NCBI GenBank assembly: GCA_017483465.1
Contig: JAFUWN010000073.1
Span: 1-32,149, forward strand
Source of the DNA: Oscillospiraceae bacterium
GTDB taxonomy: Bacteria; Bacillota; Clostridia; Oscillospirales; Ruminococcaceae
DNA: 32,149 nt
Direction: 5' to 3'
In this document: piece by piece, positions 15,453 to 22,222 of the stretch
How positions within the stretch are numbered: the stretch's first letter is position 1
Layout: every line of letters begins with the position of its first letter
Made by a program: the position numbers and the translations under genes
The notes under the pieces: model-generated
The model's input: only the letters and a program-made list of their open reading frames with translations
What the model was told of the DNA's origin: nothing
The model's database searches: none

Positions 15453-15467
15453 TACAAAATTTGTATT
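15451..15467. promoter_or_regulatory. Palindrome between the pheA and ruvC promoters, possible operator
   Basis: A perfect 8-bp inverted repeat with a 1-bp centre, AATACAAA-A-TTTGTATT, overlaps the edge of the pheA -35 box and lies 6 bp from the ruvC -35 box. It is shaped like a dimeric repressor site. I do not know its regulator. Confidence 0.4.
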
Positions 15468-15473
15468 CAGGTA

Positions 15474-15503
15474 TTGAAAAAGCATAGAGTTTTATGTTAT
15501 AAT
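15474..15503 (+). promoter_or_regulatory. Promoter of the ruvC-led operon
   Basis: TTGAAA (15474-15479), 18-nt spacer, TATAAT (15498-15503) with TGT upstream of the -10. It leads into ruvC, whose TTG start is 31 nt downstream. Confidence 0.75.
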
Positions 15504-15533
15504 AAAGAAGTATGCGGAACAGGGGGGAGGCAC

Positions 15534-16013
15534 TTGAGAATTTTAGGGATTGACCCCGGCTATGCAATTGTAGGTTTCGGCATTGTAGATTATGCCGGTG
15601 CGAATTTTGCTCCGATTGATTACGGAGCGATTCTGACCGAGGCACATACGCCCTTTACAGAGCGGCTGTGCAGTATCGATACGGATATTCATGAAGTCTT
15701 CCGGAGATATGAGCCGGATTGCATGGCTGTGGAAAAATTGTATTTCACAACAAATCAGAAAACAGCAATTGATGTCGCTCAGGCAAGGGGAATCTTAATT
15801 TTAGCCGCTGCCAGGAAAAAAATACCTGTGTTCGAGTATACACCGTTACAGGTGAAAATGGCTGTTGTCGGCTACGGAAAAGCCGAGAAAAAACAGGTCA
15901 TGAACATGACGAAAAATATTCTGAAATTAGAACAGATTCCCAAACCGGATGATGCGGCTGATGCTCTGGCAATCGCGATCTGTCACGGACATTTCTGCCG
16001 GGGCAGAAAATAA
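15534..16013 (+). CDS. ruvC: Holliday junction endonuclease RuvC
   Basis: The protein (159 aa) resolves Holliday junctions during recombination, working with RuvAB. Catalytic acidic residues are visible: Asp in GIDPGY (residue 7), Glu in AVEKLYF (near 67), and the Asp pair in KPDDAADALAIA near 138-141. The start is the TTG at 15534, 3 nt after a very strong GGGGGGAGG. An ATG further upstream at about 15492 lies within the promoter and gives an unlikely N-terminus. It is the first gene of a long rightward operon that also holds ruvA and ruvB. Confidence 0.96.
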   Translation: MRILGIDPGYAIVGFGIVDYAGANFAPIDYGAILTEAHTPFTERLCSIDTDIHEVFRRYEPDCMAVEKLYFTTNQKTAIDVAQARGILILAAARKKIPVFEYTPLQVKMAVVGYGKAEKKQVMNMTKNILKLEQIPKPDDAADALAIAICHGHFCRGRK

Positions 16014-16049
16014 TTTTTAATTAATTTATAAAAAGAGAGGCTTTTTATT

Positions 16050-16274
16050 ATGTATATTTTATCACAGGACAGAAAAGTATTAATTCAGTTCGGCGGTGCA
16101 GACGGTTTCACGATGCTGAATGTTACCAGAAATTTCGGCGGAAAAGAAAAATATGCGATCACTGCTTCCGGTCAGATCATGGGCTTATATCTGGAAGAGA
16201 AAACGGCTCTGGATGAGCTTGTTAAAATCCTGACTGCAATCGAAGAAAATAAACAGACTTATATGATGAATTAA
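16050..16274 (+). CDS. Small protein of unknown function between ruvC and ruvA
   Basis: A 74-residue protein with no signal peptide or membrane segment. It starts with a beta-rich half (MYILSQDRKVLIQFGGADGF) and ends in a helix (KTALDELVKILTAIEENK). GAGAGG lies ahead of the ATG, and it ends 13 nt before ruvA. The IXXFGG plus 'LYLEEKTALDELVKIL' layout suggests a compact alpha/beta fold, but I do not recognise a family. Its place inside the ruv genes suggests co-expression, nothing more. Confidence 0.7.
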   Translation: MYILSQDRKVLIQFGGADGFTMLNVTRNFGGKEKYAITASGQIMGLYLEEKTALDELVKILTAIEENKQTYMMN

Positions 16275-16287
16275 CCGGAGTATTATC

Positions 16288-16890
16288 ATGATTTACAGCT
16301 TACATGGAATTTTAATTCAAAAAGAACCAAACTTAGCCGTCATCGAATGCGGCGGTGTCGGCTATGCCTGCCGGACTACCAATACAACACTTTCTCAGCT
16401 CGGCGAAATCGGAAATGATGTCAGAGTTTATACACATATGAGTGTACGGGAAGATGCTGTGGAATTATTCGGCTTTGCTGATAAGAACGAGTTGAATTGC
16501 TTTCAGATGCTGATTACCGTATCCGGTGTAGGCCCCAAAGCTGCCTTATCAATCTTATCAGACCTGACCTCCAATAAATTTGCTTTATTGGTCGCCTCCG
16601 GAGACAGTACCGCTCTGACCAAAGTAAAAGGCATCGGCAAAAAATCTGCCGAACGCATTATTCTTGATCTGAAAGATAAATTACTGAAATCCAATCCGGT
16701 TTTGCAGGAATCTTCCGTGCAGAGCGTCTCGGCCGGTGCGGATAATTTTTCCGAAGCCCTTGCCGCTCTTGCCGTGCTCGGCTATCGTCAGGAAGAAATT
16801 ATGCCCGTTCTCGCCGGACTGGAAGACTCACTTCCGGCAGAAGAATTAATCCGCCTGACACTTCGTGAAATGGGCAGAAAATCAAAATAA
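16288..16890 (+). CDS. ruvA: Holliday junction DNA-binding protein RuvA
   Basis: The protein (200 aa) forms the tetramer that binds Holliday junctions and recruits RuvB. It has the N-terminal OB-fold (MIYSLHGILIQ; ECGGVGY; THMSVREDA), tandem helix-hairpin-helix motifs (ITVSGVGPKAAL and VKGIGKKSAERI), and a C-terminal RuvB-contact domain (EALAALAVLGY). Length is normal. CGGAG lies 9 nt before the ATG. It is the third gene of the operon. Confidence 0.97.
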   Translation: MIYSLHGILIQKEPNLAVIECGGVGYACRTTNTTLSQLGEIGNDVRVYTHMSVREDAVELFGFADKNELNCFQMLITVSGVGPKAALSILSDLTSNKFALLVASGDSTALTKVKGIGKKSAERIILDLKDKLLKSNPVLQESSVQSVSAGADNFSEALAALAVLGYRQEEIMPVLAGLEDSLPAEELIRLTLREMGRKSK

Positions 16891-16905
16891 ACAGGGGGTG
16901 CAATT

Positions 16906-17637
16906 ATGAATCTGGATGAATTGCTGAAAAATGCAATCAATGACCCTTCCCGGAGAACTATATTTTTACAGGCACTGATCAGAAGCGATATTTTTGTGAT
17001 CTGCCGGAATCCGGTAAAATTAGAGAAAAATCAGCAGGGTGTGCATCTGGATCTTGTGACAGTCCGGAACTCTGACGGAGAAGTGTTCATTCCGTTTTTT
17101 ACCAGTCATAAAGAATTACAGAAATTTGTCCGGAGATATACAGAATGCTGTCAGATCAACTGTCTGAGATTCTTCGGACTGATTCAGAATATGTCTGCCG
17201 TGCTGAATCCCAATTCTTATGGAAAAGAATTCAGTTCGCCGGAAATCAGATCAGTTCTGAATATTGCTAAAAATCTGCATATCAAGGCGATTTCCTATAA
17301 TGAATTTGAAACACTCAGCTACAGCAAGCCGGAACGGTCTTTGGAACATATCACAAAACCGGCATCTAAATTCTTTAGTACACATCCGAATGTGGACAGG
17401 GCTTTCATTGTGGAAATGCAGAAAGGCAATGAAAAGCCGCAGCTGCTGATTGTTGTCGATATGCTCGGAAATACCAGAAAATTATTTGTGGATCTTGCCA
17501 GATATCTTGCCAGAAGCAGTGATAACGAGAATCATCATCTGTATTTTCTCAGTTATGAACAGCCGCTCGCCAAAAAAGCAGTCATCAATATGACACCGTT
17601 TTATGTCAGAAATACCAGACGCTATTTTCAGCGATAA
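16906..17637 (+). CDS. SseB-family protein
   Basis: The protein (243 aa) reads like the SseB family, named after enhanced serine sensitivity in Escherichia coli. An N-terminal SseB domain spans about residues 1-125, with LVTVRNSDGEVFIPFFTS then a FGLIQNMSAVLNPNSYG stretch. A C-terminal SseB_C-like part spans about 150-243, with STHPNVDRAFIVEMQ and LLIVVDMLG. The molecular role of the family is poorly known. It has a GGGGG ribosome binding site and sits tightly between ruvA and ruvB, an arrangement that splits the usual ruvA-ruvB pair. No link to recombination is established. Confidence 0.75.
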   Translation: MNLDELLKNAINDPSRRTIFLQALIRSDIFVICRNPVKLEKNQQGVHLDLVTVRNSDGEVFIPFFTSHKELQKFVRRYTECCQINCLRFFGLIQNMSAVLNPNSYGKEFSSPEIRSVLNIAKNLHIKAISYNEFETLSYSKPERSLEHITKPASKFFSTHPNVDRAFIVEMQKGNEKPQLLIVVDMLGNTRKLFVDLARYLARSSDNENHHLYFLSYEQPLAKKAVINMTPFYVRNTRRYFQR

Positions 17638-17667
17638 TTATATATTACTATCAGGAGGGATTTTTTT

Positions 17668-18735
17668 ATGATCGAAACAGGGGATTTCAGTTTTGATAAC
17701 AGATTGGTTTCCGCTGAAGAAACCGAAGAAGATACCGGTCTGGAACGGGGACTCCGGCCGCTGTCTCTGTCTGAATATATCGGACAGGATAAAGTAAAAG
17801 AAAATATGGCGATCTATATCGAAGCCGCCAAACGCCGTGAAAGTGCTCTGGATCATGTGCTGTTATACGGCCCCCCCGGACTCGGAAAAACAACACTTTC
17901 GGCAATCATTGCCCGTGAAATGGGTGTGAATCTGCGTATTACCACAGGCCCTGCCATCGAACGGCCGGGCGATCTTGCCGCTATCCTGACCAATCTTTCT
18001 CCCGGAGATGTTCTGTTTATTGACGAAATTCACAGACTTAACAGATCGGTAGAAGAAATTCTCTATCCGGCTCTGGAAGATCATGCGATTGATATTATCG
18101 TCGGCAAAGGGCCTTCTGCAAGATCGCTGAGAGTCGATCTGCCGGAATTTACGCTTGTCGGTGCGACTACCAGAGCAGGACAGCTTTCTGCTCCTCTGCG
18201 TGACAGATTCGGTATTGTACAGCGGCTCGAACTCTATACCCCCGAACAGCTGACGGATATTATCCGCCGGAGTGCTCAGATTCTGGAAATTCCCTGCACG
18301 ACAGACGGTGCTATGGAACTCGCCAGACGTTCCCGGGGAACTCCACGTATTGCCAACCGGCTGTTAAAGCGTGTCCGTGATTTTGCCGATGTACTCGGAA
18401 GCGGAGAAATTACACAGCAGATCGCCAATCAGGCTCTGACCCGTCTGGAAATTGATCAGCTCGGCCTTGACAGCAATGACAGACGAATGCTGGATATGAT
18501 TATCAAAGGCTACGGCGGAGGCCCTGTCGGTCTGGAAACACTCGCTTCTGCCCTCGGAGAAGAAGCCGTGACTCTGGAAGATGTCTGTGAACCGTTCCTG
18601 ATGCAGTTAGGATTCTTATCCAGAACCCCCAGAGGCCGCTGTGCAACACAGCTCGCCTATCAGCATTTAGGCTATCCGATACAGGGAACACCTGTTCCCG
18701 ATGACGGACAGTTGTTGTTAAATGACAAGATATAA
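17668..18735 (+). CDS. ruvB: Holliday junction branch-migration ATPase RuvB
   Basis: The protein (355 aa) is the AAA+ motor that drives branch migration on RuvA-bound junctions. Walker A is GPPGLGKTT near residue 68, Walker B is LFIDEIHRL near 117, sensor 1 lies in [10 protein letters not shown], and the arginine-finger region is RDRFGI near 179. The C-terminal winged-helix has [11 protein letters not shown] and [19 protein letters not shown] lies ahead of the ATG. Length and motifs are complete. Confidence 0.98.
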   Translation: MIETGDFSFDNRLVSAEETEEDTGLERGLRPLSLSEYIGQDKVKENMAIYIEAAKRRESALDHVLLYGPPGLGKTTLSAIIAREMGVNLRITTGPAIERPGDLAAILTNLSPGDVLFIDEIHRLNRSVEEILYPALEDHAIDIIVGKGPSARSLRVDLPEFTLVGATTRAGQLSAPLRDRFGIVQRLELYTPEQLTDIIRRSAQILEIPCTTDGAMELARRSRGTPRIANRLLKRVRDFADVLGSGEITQQIANQALTRLEIDQLGLDSNDRRMLDMIIKGYGGGPVGLETLASALGEEAVTLEDVCEPFLMQLGFLSRTPRGRCATQLAYQHLGYPIQGTPVPDDGQLLLNDKI

Positions 18736-18769
18736 GCAAAATTTCTTAAACTTAAAGGAGAGAAAACAT

Positions 18770-19669
18770 TTGAGAGCAGCAGAAAATTGGAAATCTTACC
18801 GGATTCTTGATACTTCCGACGGCGAAAAACTGGAAATCTGGAACGGTGTCACACTCATCCGGCCTGATCCGCAGGTCATCTGGAAAACCAGGAAAGAGCA
18901 GAAACTCTGGTCAAGAGCCGATGCCCATTATCACAGAAGTGCTTCCGGCGGCGGAAAATGGGAATTTCATGCCAATCTGCCGGAACAGTGGGAACTGCCT
19001 TACGGAGATTTGCAGTTCAGAATCCGGCCGACAGGCTTCAAACATACGGGATTATTTCCCGAACAGGCCGTGAACTGGGATTTTATGAGCCAGTTAATCC
19101 GGAATGCCGGTCATCCTGTGAGTGTCCTGAATCTGTTCGCCTATACCGGCGGGGCAACACTCGCCTGTGCCAATGCCGGAGCTGCTGTATGTCATGTGGA
19201 TGCCTCCAAAGGCATGGTACAGTGGGCAAGAGAAAATGCGAATTTATCCGGCTTGCAGGACAAGCCGATCAGATGGATTGTAGATGACTGCGAAAAGTTT
19301 ACGCTCCGGGAAATCCGCCGGGACAGGCATTATGATGCTGTCATCATGGATCCGCCCAGCTACGGCAGAGGCCCGAACGGAGAAGTCTGGAAGCTGGAAA
19401 ATTCTATCTATGATCTGGTTCAGAACTGTGTGAACGTCCTGAGCGAAAAGCCGCTGTTTTTCCTGATCAACAGCTATACAACAGGGCTTTCTCCGTCCGT
19501 GATGGGCTATATTCTGAACAGCTTCATGATCAGGAAATACGGCGGTCATGTGTATTTTGATGAAATCGGCCTTCCGGTCGAACAAAGCGGCATGTGTCTG
19601 CCCTGCGGTGCAACGGCAGTCTGGTGCAGTGAGGATGCAAAGGAGCTGTTCTATGGAAAAAATCATTAA
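18770..19669 (+). CDS. Class I SAM-dependent methyltransferase, rRNA-type
   Basis: The protein (299 aa) reads like the RlmI/RlmK-type fold that methylates RNA bases using S-adenosylmethionine. SAM motif I is [12 protein letters not shown] near residue 119, the acidic residue after strand 2 is in CHVDASKG, and motif IV is [10 protein letters not shown] near 193. There is no N-terminal PUA domain. A TTG at 18770 with AAAGGAG 9 nt upstream is preferred; the ATG at 18722 lies within ruvB and has no ribosome binding site. The end overlaps ecfA1 by 17 nt. The target nucleotide is not known. Confidence 0.85.
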   Translation: MRAAENWKSYRILDTSDGEKLEIWNGVTLIRPDPQVIWKTRKEQKLWSRADAHYHRSASGGGKWEFHANLPEQWELPYGDLQFRIRPTGFKHTGLFPEQAVNWDFMSQLIRNAGHPVSVLNLFAYTGGATLACANAGAAVCHVDASKGMVQWARENANLSGLQDKPIRWIVDDCEKFTLREIRRDRHYDAVIMDPPSYGRGPNGEVWKLENSIYDLVQNCVNVLSEKPLFFLINSYTTGLSPSVMGYILNSFMIRKYGGHVYFDEIGLPVEQSGMCLPCGATAVWCSEDAKELFYGKNH

Positions 19670-20510
19670 GGCAGAACATATTGTCTTCCGCTATCCGGCC
19701 GATACGGAGGAAAATCAGAAACCTGCCGAAAATCCGCCGATTCTCAAAGATATTTCTCTTGAAATAGAAAAAGGCAGTTTCACGGCGATTCTGGGTCATA
19801 ACGGCAGCGGAAAATCAACATTTGCCAAGCATATCAATGCCATTCTTTTGCCGGAATCCGGTAAGATGTATGTGGAAAATCTGGATACTTCTGATGAAAA
19901 TCTGCTGTTTGAGATTCGGCAGAAAGCCGGTATGGTCTTTCAGAATCCGGATAACCAGATTGTTGCAACTGTAGTTGAGGAAGATGTTGCTTTTGCTCCG
20001 GAAAATCTGGGCGTTCCGCCTGCCGAAATCCGTCAGAGAGTGGATGATGCTCTCAAAGCTGTCAATATGTATGAATATAAAAATCATGCTCCGACACAGC
20101 TTTCCGGCGGTCAGAAGCAGAGAATCGCCATCGCCGGAGTCATCGCCATGCAGCCGGATTGTATTATTCTGGATGAACCGACTGCAATGCTCGATCCGCA
20201 GGGTCGTCAGGAAGTCATGCAGACAATTCAGAAATTAAATCAGGAAAAGGGTATCACGATTGTATTAATCACTCATTATATGGAAGAAGCCGCTCTCGCT
20301 GACAGAATTGTCGTCATTGATGACGGAAAGATCATTCTTGATGATACGCCCAAAAAAGTATTCTCTCAGGTCGAGCAGATGAAGGCTCTCGGCCTGGATG
20401 TGCCGCAGGTTACAGAACTTGCTTATGAACTCCGGAAAGTCGGCTATCCGGTTTCGCCGGAGATCATCACAGAAGAAGAATGTATGCAGGCTCTGGAAGC
20501 TTTATTATAA
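19653..20510 (+). CDS. ecfA1: ECF transporter ATPase subunit EcfA1
   Basis: The protein (285 aa) is one of two ATPases of the energy-coupling factor module that drives vitamin and metal uptake. Walker A is GHNGSGKST near residue 49, the Q-loop is [10 protein letters not shown], the signature is LSGGQKQR near 150, Walker B is CIILDEPTA near 170, and the H-loop is LITHYMEEA. The start at 19653 follows AAAGGAG inside the end of the methyltransferase gene; an in-frame extension to 19548 is rejected. It is followed by ecfA2 and ecfT. No S component is present in the operon, as is normal for group II ECF systems. Confidence 0.96.
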   Translation: MEKIIKAEHIVFRYPADTEENQKPAENPPILKDISLEIEKGSFTAILGHNGSGKSTFAKHINAILLPESGKMYVENLDTSDENLLFEIRQKAGMVFQNPDNQIVATVVEEDVAFAPENLGVPPAEIRQRVDDALKAVNMYEYKNHAPTQLSGGQKQRIAIAGVIAMQPDCIILDEPTAMLDPQGRQEVMQTIQKLNQEKGITIVLITHYMEEAALADRIVVIDDGKIILDDTPKKVFSQVEQMKALGLDVPQVTELAYELRKVGYPVSPEIITEEECMQALEALL

Positions 20511-20538
20511 TTATTAATCATGAAAGGTAAGGAATGAA

Positions 20539-21405
20539 ATGGCAATTCTGAAAACCGAAGGTCTGACCTATACTTACAGTGCAGGCACTCCGTTTGAAAA
20601 AACAGCAGTTGACCATGTGGATTTATGTATCGAAGAAAATAAGATGATCGGCGTGATCGGACATACCGGCTCAGGCAAATCCACGCTGATGCAGCATTTC
20701 AACGGCTTGTTGAAACCCACTTCCGGAAAGATGCTTCTTGAGGGGGAAGACATCTGGGCAGATAAGGCAAAACTCAGGGACGTGCGTTTCAAAGTCGGAC
20801 TGGTGTTTCAATACCCGGAATATCAGCTGTTTGAAGAAACCGTTGCAAAAGATATTGCATTCGGCCCGAAGAATATGGGCCTGAGTGAAGCCGAAATCCA
20901 GACCAGAATCCTGGAAACTGCCGATATGCTCGGCATGGACAGGGAATTGCTGGAGCGTTCGCCGTTTGCTCTGTCCGGCGGTCAGAAACGCCGGGCTGCT
21001 ATCGCCGGAGTCATGGCCATGCGGCCGAAAGTGCTCATTCTTGATGAGCCTTGTGCCGGACTGGATCCCAAAGGCAGAAATCTGATGCTCAGTCAGATCA
21101 GGAACTATCAGAAAAAAACACAAAGTACGGTTCTGCTTGTCTCGCACAGTATGGAGGATGTGGCAGAATTTACAGAAAAACTGCTCGTCATGAGCAAGGC
21201 AAAATTATTCTGCTATGAAGATACTTATCAGGTGTTCCGCAGAGCAGAAGAATTGAAACAGCTCGGCCTGAGAGTGCCTCAAATTGCCTCTGTCATGCAG
21301 TCACTCCGGAAAAAAGGCTATGACCTGCCGGAAGATTTATATACAGTCGAAGCGGCAAAGAATGCCGTGCTTGCACTGTTGGGAAAGGGGGCAGTGCAAT
21401 GCTGA
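20539..21405 (+). CDS. ecfA2: ECF transporter ATPase subunit EcfA2
   Basis: The protein (288 aa) pairs with EcfA1 as the second ATPase. Walker A is GHTGSGKST near residue 41, the Q-loop VFQYPEYQLFEETV is of the EcfA2 type, the signature is LSGGQKRRAAI near 145, Walker B is VLILDEPCAGLD near 164, and the H-loop is LLVSHSMEDV. AAGGTAAGGA lies upstream of the ATG. Its stop codon overlaps the ecfT start by 7 nt. Confidence 0.96.
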   Translation: MAILKTEGLTYTYSAGTPFEKTAVDHVDLCIEENKMIGVIGHTGSGKSTLMQHFNGLLKPTSGKMLLEGEDIWADKAKLRDVRFKVGLVFQYPEYQLFEETVAKDIAFGPKNMGLSEAEIQTRILETADMLGMDRELLERSPFALSGGQKRRAAIAGVMAMRPKVLILDEPCAGLDPKGRNLMLSQIRNYQKKTQSTVLLVSHSMEDVAEFTEKLLVMSKAKLFCYEDTYQVFRRAEELKQLGLRVPQIASVMQSLRKKGYDLPEDLYTVEAAKNAVLALLGKGAVQC

Positions 21406-22205
21406 AAGATATTACACTCGGACAGTATTTTCCCATTGACAGTGTTCTTCACAGATGTGACCCCAGATTTAAAATTATCTATACGCTGATTTTTATTGTC
21501 ATGCTGTTTTCCGGGACTCATTACTGGACACTGCTCATCGGTGCTGTATTTGTGATCATGGCACAGTTGCTCTCCAGAGTACCGCTCAAAATGAGCTGGA
21601 AGAGCATGAAGCCTCTGCTGCCGGTATTAGTATTCACAGCCGTGCTGAATCTGGTATTTATCGACAGCGGAGAGGTGCTGTGGGAATGGAGATTTCTGAA
21701 AATCACACAAGGCGGTGTGAATACCAGTATTTTTATGATATGCAGGATTATATTATTAATCGTCGGGTCATCGCTTCTGACTTACACGACTTCTCCGATT
21801 CTGCTTACCGATGCGATTGAATCTCTGATGTCGCCGCTCAAGAAAATTAATTTTCCGGTGCATGAAATGGCGATGATGATGTCGATTGCTCTGAGATTTA
21901 TTCCGACTCTGCTTGAAGAAACAGATAAAATTATGTCTGCTCAGAAAGCCAGAGGAGCAACTCTTGACAGCGGTAAGATGATGGAGCGGGTCAAAGCTAT
22001 GATTCCGATTCTGATTCCGCTGTTTGTCTCTGCGTTCCGGAGAGCTGAAGAACTGGCCACAGCGATGGAGTGCCGCTGTTACCGGGGCGGAGAGGGAAGA
22101 ACCCGTCTCCGTCAGCTGAAAGCCGCCGGAAGAGATTATATCGGACTTGTGATCTGTCTGCTGTTCTTGGCACTGACAGTCACACTGAATATTATTTTAT
22201 CATAA
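21399..22205 (+). CDS. ecfT: ECF transporter transmembrane subunit EcfT
   Basis: The protein (268 aa) is the membrane scaffold linking the two ATPases to interchangeable substrate-binding S components. It has several hydrophobic segments: about residues 25-60, 70-85, 100-125 and a last one near 245-265. Two coupling-helix motifs are visible, QKARGATL and ECRCYRGG; the second lacks the usual Ala. A strong GGGGG site precedes the ATG, and translation overlaps ecfA2. The transported vitamins depend on S components outside the window. Confidence 0.94.
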   Translation: MLKDITLGQYFPIDSVLHRCDPRFKIIYTLIFIVMLFSGTHYWTLLIGAVFVIMAQLLSRVPLKMSWKSMKPLLPVLVFTAVLNLVFIDSGEVLWEWRFLKITQGGVNTSIFMICRIILLIVGSSLLTYTTSPILLTDAIESLMSPLKKINFPVHEMAMMMSIALRFIPTLLEETDKIMSAQKARGATLDSGKMMERVKAMIPILIPLFVSAFRRAEELATAMECRCYRGGEGRTRLRQLKAAGRDYIGLVICLLFLALTVTLNIILS

Positions 22206-22222
22206 GAGGAAGGAATTCGATT

